A DNA stretch of 13,197 nucleotides, taken from contig CAZNSG010000076.1 of assembly GCA_964575715.1 (NCBI GenBank), positions 1 through 13,197 on the forward strand, given 5' to 3'. A program made the position numbers and the translations under genes. This DNA comes from PNAI01 sp964575715. GTDB taxonomy: Bacteria; Pseudomonadota; Alphaproteobacteria; Rhizobiales; Xanthobacteraceae. How positions within the stretch are numbered: position 1 is the first letter of the stretch; every line of letters starts with the position of its first letter. Below, one piece after another: positions 5,000 to 12,030 of this stretch. Under the pieces are notes generated by a model. The model did no database searches. It was not told the DNA's origin and worked only from the letters and a program-made list of their open reading frames with translations.

Positions 5000-5152
5000 C
5001 AGTCTGCTGAAAAACTCTCGATAGTCATTCCGGGACGGCCGAAGGCCGGACCCGGAATCCAGAAACACCCGCAATATGTGCATCTGGATTCCGGGTTCGC
5101 GCCGTTGGCGCGCCCCGGAATGACTGCTGTAGGGTTTTTCAGCAGACTGCTA
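4997..5152. mobile_element. 156-bp MITE-like element with 19-bp terminal inverted repeats
   Basis: TAGCAGTCTGCTGAAAAAC (4997-5015) is repeated exactly in inverted orientation at 5134-5152. The outermost TA could be a target duplication, as produced by Tc1/mariner/IS630-type transposition. The interior holds two REP-like hairpin units facing each other (5024-5062 and 5084-5124), so the whole element could fold into one long hairpin or into two side by side. It encodes no protein and would depend on a transposase elsewhere. It sits between the convergent ends of rpoH and the 541-residue membrane protein gene and may act as a bidirectional transcription barrier. It supplies the rpoH stop codon. 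Confidence 0.75.
5024..5124. repeat. Head-to-head REP-like hairpins inside the MITE
   Basis: Both units share the perfect basal stem ATTCCGGG/CCCGGAAT but have different upper stems: GGCC-GAA-GGCC in the left unit (5024-5062) and GCGCC-GTT-GGCGC in the right unit (5084-5124). The changes keep base pairing, which argues that the folded form has been maintained. The linker between them is about 21 bases. Confidence 0.75.
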
Positions 5153-5169
5153 GAGCAAAAATACGACCT

Positions 5170-6795
5170 TCACTGTTTCCAGGCCGCAAACGCCTCGGCG
5201 AACACACGTTCGCCGGCCGGCCCTTTTTCGACCAGAAGGAAAGTGCGGCGCACGTTGCTAAACACCAGCGCCACGTCGAAGGCGGGCTGCTCCTTGAGCA
5301 GTTTCAAGTTGTACTGCGCGTCGGCTTCGACGGCCGAAAGACCAACCAGGAAATAGTTAGGCGTCGATTTCTGCGCATGCCCCCACAATGGCGCGCCCTC
5401 GACCTGGCCAGGCTGCTTCATGAGCAAGCTTCGGACATCGGTGATCCTTCCCAACGGAGAATTCGGCGCCATGTTGAATTCGATATCGATCGTATGGCTC
5501 GCCGGTAGCGCCGAGTCGGTATTGCGCCGTATCAGCCAGCTCATGGCCAGCCCGCGATCCGGGATCTCCACTTCAAGTTTGATCGCAACTTCGGCGGCGC
5601 GTCCGGGTCCTGCCGGAATCGTCTCGATGCGCCAATTCGCCGTTCCAACATAATCCTTGCCGCGTGGGTTATTGACATCAGGCTCGGTCGTCAGCATGGC
5701 GCGCTGCGTCAACGATGTTCCACTCTTGGACGATTCCGGAGTAGCCGGCTGACCGATGCGGTCAGTGCTCTTCTGCTGGGTTGGAGCCGTGCCCTTTTGC
5801 ACCTGCGTAGCCGGACTGCGGAATGACTGAATCATACTGCGCGCAGACTGCATGATGTCGCCGCCATGCCAATAACCCAAGGCCGCAACGCCGGAAACGG
5901 CGAGCAGCACGATCAAGATCCAGATCGGCCTTCGGTACGAGCGCAGCGAGCGTGGAACTTGCGCTTGCGCTCTCTCTTCCATCTGCCGGAACGATTGCCG
6001 CGGCGAGGTTTTGGAACTCAAATCATCGAAATCGAAGTTCGGCAGCGGCCGCACTTGCTCGGCCGGTTGCGCCCGCCAAACCTCCCGCGAGACGCCTGGC
6101 ATCAAGGCTTCGAGTTCCTGCAAGGGATCGTTCGGCGGCTGCACCACGGGCAGCGGCGATGAGGGTTGTAGCGGCGGCGTCTGCTGCGGCGGCTGCACGG
6201 CAAGCTGCTGCTGCACGGGAGGCGGTTGAACGAGTCTCGCAGGAATCGATTCCGCAGGAGTGAAAGCGGGACGTATCCCCGGCGCAGAACGTTCGGCACG
6301 GATGGGCGCACCTTGGCTTTCGGAGCCGCCGGCGACATCGCGGAATTCCTTCAACGCTTCATCCAACAACGCGGCATGCTCGCTTTGCGGCCAAAGGCCC
6401 GCACGCACGACACTCTTTGCCGCCGGTTTGTCCCGCATGGATTCGCCTGTGACCGGCGCAATCGTTGGCGTCACAACAGGCAAAGACTGCGCGGCAGCGG
6501 ATGGCCGTGCGGCCTCCGCGCGCCGGGCGGCCTCAGCCTCACGCTTCGCCGTCTTTGGTACCGACCGCGGCGTTTCCCGCGCCCGCCGCGCCGATTCCAC
6601 CTCGACTTTTCGGATCGCCTCCTCAAGAGCGAGCCGCTCGCGTGTGATTTCTGAATCATCGAGCGCCGGTACGATCCCACGCAACTGCGCGAGCAGTGCC
6701 GTACGCGCGCGCTCATAGAGCACGCGCCGGTTTTCGGCGGTGTCATTTTCAAGACCGCTGACGGCACGGGCAATGAGCTGGTGAAAATCTGCCAT
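5170..6795 (-). CDS. Single-pass membrane protein of unknown function, downstream of purA
   Basis: I do not recognise a named family for these 541 residues. The N-terminal part (1-75) is helical and well ordered ('FHQLIARAVSGLENDTAENRRVLYERARTALLAQL', split at 4-22 and 23-38) and is the sort of segment conserved among rhizobial homologues. Residues about 80-285 are low-complexity: Ala/Arg-rich, then Pro/Gln-rich (190-225), probably disordered. One transmembrane helix lies at about 291-308 (IWILIVLLAVSGVAALGYW). A folded C-terminal domain (about 370-541), 'ANWRIETIPAG...VAIKLEVEIPDRGLAMSWLIRRN', would face the periplasm if the N-terminus is cytoplasmic. It begins 44 bp after the purA stop on the same strand, with only a weak GAAG ribosome site, so it is probably co-transcribed with purA. 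The stop lies 17 bp from the MITE. A membrane-anchored scaffold or sensor is a guess only. Confidence 0.8.
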   Translation of the reverse strand: MADFHQLIARAVSGLENDTAENRRVLYERARTALLAQLRGIVPALDDSEITRERLALEEAIRKVEVESARRARETPRSVPKTAKREAEAARRAEAARPSAAAQSLPVVTPTIAPVTGESMRDKPAAKSVVRAGLWPQSEHAALLDEALKEFRDVAGGSESQGAPIRAERSAPGIRPAFTPAESIPARLVQPPPVQQQLAVQPPQQTPPLQPSSPLPVVQPPNDPLQELEALMPGVSREVWRAQPAEQVRPLPNFDFDDLSSKTSPRQSFRQMEERAQAQVPRSLRSYRRPIWILIVLLAVSGVAALGYWHGGDIMQSARSMIQSFRSPATQVQKGTAPTQQKSTDRIGQPATPESSKSGTSLTQRAMLTTEPDVNNPRGKDYVGTANWRIETIPAGPGRAAEVAIKLEVEIPDRGLAMSWLIRRNTDSALPASHTIDIEFNMAPNSPLGRITDVRSLLMKQPGQVEGAPLWGHAQKSTPNYFLVGLSAVEADAQYNLKLLKEQPAFDVALVFSNVRRTFLLVEKGPAGERVFAEAFAAWKQ

Positions 6796-6839
6796 CTTAC
6801 TTCGAGCTCAAACGTTCGGAGTTCGCTATGTCCTTTCGT

Positions 6840-8126
6840 TCAGGCCTCAAACGGATTGCGCATCAATATTGTGTCCTCGCGTTCGGGGCTGGTCGACAGC
6901 AAAGCCACCGGACAGCCGATCAATTCCTCGATCCGGCGCACATACTTGATCGCCTGCCCCGGCAACTCGGCCCATGACCGCGCCCGCGCCGTGCGATCCC
7001 GCCAGCCCGCTTCCGTCTCATAGATCGGCTCGACCCGCGCCTGGGCGTGGGCGCTCGCCGGCAGATAGTCGATTTCACGGCCGTCAAGGCGGTAGCCGAT
7101 GCACACCTTGATCTGGTCAAAGCCATCGAGAATATCGAGCTTGGTCAGCGCAATCCCGTCGATGCCGCTGATACGCACGGTTTGACGCACCAGCACCGCA
7201 TCGAACCAGCCGCAGCGCCGGCGCCGCCCCGTCACGGTGCCAAATTCATTCCCGCGATCTCCGATCAGGGTTCCTATCTCGTTGTTCTGCTCGGTCGGGA
7301 ACGGGCCGTCGCCGACCCGCGTCGTATAGGCTTTGCAGATGCCCAGCACATAGCCGATTGCGCTGGGGCCGACCCCCGAACCGGTTGCCGCCTGCGCCGC
7401 CACCGTATTCGATGAAGTCACGAACGGATAGGTGCCGTGATCCACATCGAGCAGCGCGCCTTGTGCTCCCTCGAACAAGATGCGCTTGCCCTCGCGCCGT
7501 TTCTCGTCGAGCAGCGACCACACCGAATCCATGTAGGGCAGCACCTTGGGGGCCACCGCCGCGAGTTCGTCATAAACCGCCTTCGGCACAATCGCCGCAA
7601 GACCAAGCCCGCGCCGTAGCGCATTGTGATGCGCCAGCAGTTGAGCGATCTTGTCCCCGAGCACGTTGAGATCGGCAAGATCCATTAATCGAATCGCACG
7701 CCGTCCGACCTTGTCTTCATAGGCCGGACCGATGCCGCGCTTGGTGGTGCCGATGCGCGCGCTGCCGGACTCGCGCATCGCATCGAGTTCCTGATGCAGC
7801 GGCAGGATCAAGGTGACATTCTCGGCGATGCGCAGATTTTCGCGCGTCACCTTTACCCCTTGCGACCTGAGCCGCTCGATTTCCTCGATCAGCGCATGTG
7901 GATCGAGCACCACTCCGTTCCCAATGACCGAGAGTTTGCCGGAGCGCACCACACCGGAGGGCAACAGCGAGAGCTTGTAGGTCGTGCCGTCGATGACGAG
8001 CGTGTGGCCCGCGTTATGTCCGCCTTGGAACCGCACGACGATGTCGGCTTGTTCGGAGAGCCAATCGACGATCTTGCCCTTGCCCTCATCACCCCACTGC
8101 GCCCCCACCACAACCACATTCGCCAT
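6840..8126 (-). CDS. purA: Adenylosuccinate synthetase PurA
   Basis: PurA joins IMP and aspartate using GTP to form adenylosuccinate, the first committed step from IMP to AMP; it is cytoplasmic and homodimeric. The 428 residues match the usual family length. The N-terminus has the GTP-binding loop 'VVGAQWGDEGKGK' with D13 and K16, and 'GGHNAGHT' with H41, the same numbering as the E. coli catalytic residues. Further signatures are 'IGTTKRGIGPAYEDKVGRRAI', 'FEGAQGALLDVDHGTYPFVTSSN' (split at the first and second halves) and 'VGDGPFPTE'. The start ATG 8126 is chosen because GGAAGG lies 7 bases upstream and the family begins MANVVVVGAQWG; an upstream GTG at 8144 would place that ribosome site inside the gene. 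The gene follows the MuiA-like gene with a 223-bp gap and precedes the membrane protein gene by 44 bp. Confidence 0.97.
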   Translation of the reverse strand: MANVVVVGAQWGDEGKGKIVDWLSEQADIVVRFQGGHNAGHTLVIDGTTYKLSLLPSGVVRSGKLSVIGNGVVLDPHALIEEIERLRSQGVKVTRENLRIAENVTLILPLHQELDAMRESGSARIGTTKRGIGPAYEDKVGRRAIRLMDLADLNVLGDKIAQLLAHHNALRRGLGLAAIVPKAVYDELAAVAPKVLPYMDSVWSLLDEKRREGKRILFEGAQGALLDVDHGTYPFVTSSNTVAAQAATGSGVGPSAIGYVLGICKAYTTRVGDGPFPTEQNNEIGTLIGDRGNEFGTVTGRRRRCGWFDAVLVRQTVRISGIDGIALTKLDILDGFDQIKVCIGYRLDGREIDYLPASAHAQARVEPIYETEAGWRDRTARARSWAELPGQAIKYVRRIEELIGCPVALLSTSPEREDTILMRNPFEA

Positions 8127-8349
8127 GCCAAACCCTTCCGCCACGCGGCCAACTGCACGTCACTCTCAAGCTTGCTTTGCTCGCCGGGGCTCGATCCGGG
8201 ATAAAGTATGGTGCCGCCTGACGCAAGGCAGCCTTCGGGCAGGCGGCCGCTATCGAAAATCTACTAAACACGCTGAAGTATCAATAGCTTCAGTGCGCCC
8301 CCGGAGGCAAAACTACGCGCCCGAGCAACCCGCGAACCACTTGCACCCG
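8127..8349 (-). promoter_or_regulatory. purA leader/upstream region with hairpins
   Basis: This 223-bp gap has no gene. It holds a stem of eight perfect pairs, GCCGCCTG/CAGGCGGC (8213-8247), and a weaker CTGAAG/CTTCAG stem around 8271-8292. Neither is followed by a T-tract on the minus strand, so a terminator for the upstream gene is doubtful. A TTGATA box lies on the minus strand near 8284, but no -10 box at good spacing is convincing. The purA promoter is expected here. Confidence 0.3.
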
Positions 8350-10002
8350 CTACCGGCGCGGGTCGAAGAAGACAACCGACTTGTCCGCCGGCCAGCGCAG
8401 CCGCCAGCCGAGCTTGATCTCGCGCGCTTCGCCGGGTGCTGCGTCGAATGTCCAGGCCAGCACGCCGCGCCGGTCCCGCACGTCCTTCTGTGTCGGCGCG
8501 GTCGTGAGCGGCAGCGTCTCGACCACAATGTCGCTGATCTCGCTGACCGGAAGCTGATCTTCGACCGTGATCCGGAGTGACGTGTCGTGACCGTTGCGAA
8601 CCGTGATCTTGAATTCGCGCTCATCGGTCTTCGACGTGGTGATGATGCCGCTGGTGCCCTCGTTGCGGCGAACCATGGTCCGCGTTACCTTCACTTTCTC
8701 GTCCGCCCCGAAGCCGAGCCGGACGGTCTCGTCCTTCGGCGTCAGCGCCATCGCGCCGCGCCCGACGAAAATACCGTCGCGGTAGAGGCTGATGCGGCCG
8801 GGCAGCAGCGGCGCATCCTCGTTCTGCTTGAACGATCCTTCCAGATAGGCGGTATCGTCGAGCGCCGGGCTCGTGCGCACCATCAGATCGGGAGCCAGCG
8901 TCGCCGACGCGATACGAAAGTTTTTGGCACCTTCGCTCGCGCCGACGCTGACGCGGCCTGGAATCCGGAACACCGCCTGGAAACCGCCCGCATCGACCGC
9001 GGCTTCGCTCTCTTCGGCTTGTCTTGTAAGTTCAACAAGTTCGGCAGTCGCTTTTGCGGTCGGCGCGGGCGGAGCTGCGCTTCGTTGCGACAACGCCCGG
9101 TCCTGCATGCGCCCGCCTAATACCGGCATCGGTTCCTGGAATCTCACAATGAGCGGCCGCAAGTCCGGCGCATTGCCGCCCTTGGCGGTACGCACGGTTG
9201 AAACCGTCAGCGCCACGTCATTCCAGTCCTCACCGGTCTGCTGCACCACTTCCGCGCGGCGGATGAGTTCGAGCGCCGGTTTGCGCTCGCGCGTGCCGGT
9301 GTCGAGCCGCGCATCGTAGATCGGCAACCAGCGTGCGCCGCGCACGGAGTAGCTCACGCGCAGCGTCGCCGAACCGGCGGCGTCGGTGGCAAGATCGATG
9401 CGGACTTCCATCTTGCGCGGCGGATCGGCGCGCTGATCGGCCTGCAGGCGTGCCAACTCGCGGTCGATATCGCGCTGCTTGAGCCGCGCCGCCCGAATGG
9501 TGTTGTCGACGGCTGTGATCTCCTCGGACACGGCGGCGAAGGCGGCGCGCCAATCGGCCAGCGGACGCGCGTCGGCCTTATCGCCAAGGCCGAGCGGAAC
9601 GCTGCTGGCGAAGCGCTCGGTAAATTTCCTGCGCACCGTATCGGCGGCGATCTTGTCGTCGAGCACGGCGCGCTCATCCCTGAGCGCCTCGATTTTCTTC
9701 TCCAGTTCCCGCGCGGAACCTGGCGGCTCCGGCTTCGGCATGCGGGCATCGATCGACCCGATCACCAGACGGGCCGCGGATGTACCCTCGACGCGCAGGG
9801 AGCTGGGATCGATGGTCAATGGAAAATCGCGCGCGATCAGTGTGGTATCGCCGCGCGGCAGCTCAACGCGGATCGTGCGCGTCACATTGGCCCCGTCCGG
9901 ATAGACAGTGACCGCCTCGATGATGGTACGGATTTCGATCTCGCCGGCCACGGCGGAGATCGTGCCTGCAAGCAGGGCAACAGCTATCAAAAGGCTTTTC
10001 AT
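8350..10002 (-). CDS. Exported MuiA-family protein (DUF4140/DUF4139)
   Basis: This 550-residue protein has a cleavable signal peptide ('MKSLLIAVALLAGTISAVAG', predicted cut near residue 20), so it should act in the periplasm or cell envelope. The N-terminal domain (about 27-85, 'IEAVTVYPDGANVTRTI...LPRGDTTL') matches DUF4140; a helical, probably coiled-coil middle (about 97-190) follows; the long C-terminal beta-rich domain (about 198-550) matches DUF4139, with 'SYSVRGARWLPIYDARLD' and 'VTVYP'-type strands. This is the architecture of 'mucoidy inhibitor MuiA' family proteins, whose biochemical role is poorly defined. The start ATG 10002 is preferred because AGGAG lies 5 bases upstream and a signal peptide follows directly; the longer open frame upstream has no coding character. 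It lies 136 bp after serA and is read in the same direction, but any functional link to serine synthesis is doubtful. Confidence 0.85.
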   Translation of the reverse strand: MKSLLIAVALLAGTISAVAGEIEIRTIIEAVTVYPDGANVTRTIRVELPRGDTTLIARDFPLTIDPSSLRVEGTSAARLVIGSIDARMPKPEPPGSARELEKKIEALRDERAVLDDKIAADTVRRKFTERFASSVPLGLGDKADARPLADWRAAFAAVSEEITAVDNTIRAARLKQRDIDRELARLQADQRADPPRKMEVRIDLATDAAGSATLRVSYSVRGARWLPIYDARLDTGTRERKPALELIRRAEVVQQTGEDWNDVALTVSTVRTAKGGNAPDLRPLIVRFQEPMPVLGGRMQDRALSQRSAAPPAPTAKATAELVELTRQAEESEAAVDAGGFQAVFRIPGRVSVGASEGAKNFRIASATLAPDLMVRTSPALDDTAYLEGSFKQNEDAPLLPGRISLYRDGIFVGRGAMALTPKDETVRLGFGADEKVKVTRTMVRRNEGTSGIITTSKTDEREFKITVRNGHDTSLRITVEDQLPVSEISDIVVETLPLTTAPTQKDVRDRRGVLAWTFDAAPGEAREIKLGWRLRWPADKSVVFFDPRR

Positions 10003-10076
10003 GGAACTCCTCGATGAGCGCATCCCCTGCCCCAAGCAACCCGTGAAATTCTGTTTTCCGTAAGGCAGGCTCACGG

Positions 10077-10102
10077 CAAGAACGCGGCGGGCCCCGGCCG
10101 CG
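10077..10102 (-). terminator. Possible weak intrinsic terminator after serA
   Basis: On the minus strand, CGCGGC pairs with GCCGCG (10102-10084, eight-to-nine-base GC loop) and is followed by TTCTTGC. The stem is strong but the T-tract is poor. It lies 37 bases beyond the serA stop codon and before the MuiA-like gene. Confidence 0.3.
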
Positions 10103-10138
10103 CCCGATCGTAGCCCTTCGGCCTTGCAGCGGCCAGGA

Positions 10139-11725
10139 TCAAAATCGCAGCGGCTTGGCCTGCTGCACCTGCGGCAACGCGCGCACCTTGGCCAGCACAT
10201 CGGCCGGCAGCTCGCCGTCGATTTCGATCAGCGCGATGGCATTGCCGCCGGGCGCCTCGCGGCCGACATGGAAGGTGGCGATGTTGATGCCGGCGTCGCC
10301 CAGCGTCGAGGAGAAGCGCCCGATGAAGCCGGGCTTGTCGAGGTTGGTGATGTAGATCATGGACGGGCCGAATTCGGCGTCCATGCGGATGCCCTTGATG
10401 TTGACAATGCGCGGCCGGCCGTCGGCGAACACGGTGCCCGACACCCAGCGCGTCTGCGCCTGCGTGACGACGGTGACGGTTATCAAATTTTCATAGTCGC
10501 CTTCGGCTTCCCGCGTGGTTTCCTCGACCACCATGCCGCGCTCCTTGGCAACGATCGGCGCCGACACCACGTTGACGTCGCCGAGCATCGGCCGCAGCAC
10601 GCCTGCGAGCACCGCGGAGGTCAGCGCCTTGATTTTCATCTGCGCCACTTCGCCCTCGTAGGTGATGTGCAGCTCCTTGATGGCATCCTCGGTGAGCTGT
10701 CCGGCGAACGAGCCGAGCTTTTCGGCCAGCGCGATAAAGGGTTTGAGCCGCGGCGCCTCCTCCGCCGTGATCGAGGGAAAGTTGACGGCATTGGAGATGG
10801 CCCCGCGCAAGAGATAATCCGACATCTGCTCGGCGATCTGCAGCGCCACGTTTTCCTGCGCCTCGCTGGTGGCGGCGCCGAGATGCGGCGTGCACACCAC
10901 GTTGGGCAAACTAAAGAGCGGATTCTGCGTCGCCGGCTCCTCGACGAATACATCAAACGCGGCGCCGGCGATCCGGCCCGCTTTGAGCGCCTCGTAGAGC
11001 GCCGCTTCATCGACCAGCCCGCCGCGCGCGCAATTGACGATGCGCACGCCCTTCTTCACGCGCGCGAGCGCTTTCGCATCGATGATGTTCCTGGTCTTTT
11101 CGGTAAGCGGCGTGTGCAGCGTGATAAAATCGGCGCGCTTGAACAGCTCTTCAAGCTCGACCTTCTCGACGCCGAGATCCATCGCCCGCTCGGAAGACAG
11201 AAACGGATCGAAGGCGATCACTTTCATTTTGAGGCCGATCGCGCGGTCGGCGACGATCGAGCCAATATTTCCGCATCCGATCACGCCCAGCGTCTTGCCG
11301 AAGATTTCGACCCCCATGAACTTGTTCTTCTCCCATTTGCCGGCGCGGGTCGAAGCGTCGGCCTCCGGGATCTGGCGCGCCAGCGCAAGCATCATGGTAA
11401 TGGCATGCTCGGCGGTGGTGATGGAATTGCCAAACGGCGTGTTCATCACAATGATGCCGCGCGCGGTCGCTGCTGGAATATCGACATTGTCGACCCCGAT
11501 GCCGGCGCGGCCGATGACTTTCAGCTTTATCGCCTTCTCCAGTATCTTCGCCGTCACCTTGGAGGCCGAGCGGATCGCCAGCCCGTCAAAACCTCCGATC
11601 AGCTCAGTGAGTTTGTCCTTGTCCTTGCCGAGGTTGGGCTGGAAATCGACCTCCACCCCGCGATCCTTGAAAATCTGCACGGCAGCAGGCGAGAGCGCAT
11701 CGGAGATCAGAACGCGCGGGGCCAT
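10139..11725 (-). CDS. serA: D-3-phosphoglycerate dehydrogenase SerA
   Basis: SerA oxidises 3-phosphoglycerate to 3-phosphohydroxypyruvate with NAD, the first step of serine biosynthesis, in the cytoplasm. The 528 residues have the long (type I) architecture: N-terminal substrate-binding part with 'IGRAGIGVDN' (71-80), the NAD-binding glycines in VIGCGNIG (G150, G152, G155), catalytic Arg234 in NCARGG, Glu263 in FVEEPA and His281 in TPHLGA, then an intervening allosteric substrate-binding domain (about 320-450) and a C-terminal ACT domain ('MIYITNLDKPGFIGRFSSTL') that usually binds serine for feedback control. ATG 11725 is supported by GGAG 8 bases upstream and by the standard start MAPRVLISD. 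serC lies upstream on the same strand, but the gap is filled with a nested repeat element. Confidence 0.97.
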   Translation of the reverse strand: MAPRVLISDALSPAAVQIFKDRGVEVDFQPNLGKDKDKLTELIGGFDGLAIRSASKVTAKILEKAIKLKVIGRAGIGVDNVDIPAATARGIIVMNTPFGNSITTAEHAITMMLALARQIPEADASTRAGKWEKNKFMGVEIFGKTLGVIGCGNIGSIVADRAIGLKMKVIAFDPFLSSERAMDLGVEKVELEELFKRADFITLHTPLTEKTRNIIDAKALARVKKGVRIVNCARGGLVDEAALYEALKAGRIAGAAFDVFVEEPATQNPLFSLPNVVCTPHLGAATSEAQENVALQIAEQMSDYLLRGAISNAVNFPSITAEEAPRLKPFIALAEKLGSFAGQLTEDAIKELHITYEGEVAQMKIKALTSAVLAGVLRPMLGDVNVVSAPIVAKERGMVVEETTREAEGDYENLITVTVVTQAQTRWVSGTVFADGRPRIVNIKGIRMDAEFGPSMIYITNLDKPGFIGRFSSTLGDAGINIATFHVGREAPGGNAIALIEIDGELPADVLAKVRALPQVQQAKPLRF

Positions 11726-11773
11726 TACGGAACTCCAGTTATTTATTGCACGGTAACGAGACTTGCTCCGAAA

Positions 11774-12022
11774 CCCTCTCCCCTTGCGGGCTAGGGCATG
11801 CACACAACTTCATCGTGTACTGGCGAACTCAATTCACTGGCCTCATGCTGAGGAGCGCCCGAAGGGCGCATCTCGAAGCATGGCGACAGGCTCCAAGCGC
11901 GCGGCCATCCTTCGAGACGGGCGCTTCGCGCCCTCCTCAGGATGAGGTCGGAACAAGTCGTTCGCTCGGCGCACTGCGCCAAAAAAAGATGCGTGCACAC
12001 CTTAGCCCGCAAGGGGAGAGGG
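11774..12022. mobile_element. Nested inverted-repeat element between serC and serA
   Basis: Outer arms: CCCTCTCCCCTTGCGGGCTA begins at 11774 and is repeated exactly in inverted orientation ending at 12022; with a few mismatches the pairing runs for about 33 bases, to roughly 11806 and 11990. Between them lie two REP-like hairpin units facing each other (11841-11883 and 11905-11947). The element fills nearly all of the 305-bp serC-serA gap and encodes nothing. Whether it moves as a unit or was built by successive insertions cannot be decided here; no clear target duplication is visible. Confidence 0.6.
11841..11947. repeat. Head-to-head REP-like hairpin pair with covarying stems
   Basis: Units 11841-11883 and 11905-11947 are 43 bases each, inverted and 21 bases apart. 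Unit 1 has basal stem CATGCT/AGCATG and upper stem GCGCCC-GAA-GGGCGC. Unit 2, read on the other strand, has CATCCT/AGGATG and GGGCGC-GAA-GCGCCC. Both stems differ in ways that keep pairing, and the asymmetric GAGGA/TCTCG bulge is the same. Confidence 0.75.
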
Positions 12023-12030
12023 AAAAAAAG

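Noticed and set aside
8213..8247. GCCGCCTG/CAGGCGGC hairpin as a terminator
   Set aside because: The stem is good, but no T-tract follows on either strand; kept only as part of the purA leader description.
7984..8580. Plus-strand open frames opposite purA and the purA leader
   Set aside because: They cover antisense DNA of two recognised genes plus the gap, with no ribosome site or family resemblance.
10003..10200. N-terminal extension of the MuiA-like gene to 10200
   Set aside because: The extension would run into the serA 3' end and push the signal peptide inside; a strong AGGAG site before ATG 10002 marks the true start.
10124..11794. Long 556-codon open frame on the plus strand
   Set aside because: It is exactly antisense to serA, is rich in Arg/His/Asp/Gly as expected of a mirror frame in GC-rich DNA, and shows no domain. 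SerA has all catalytic motifs.
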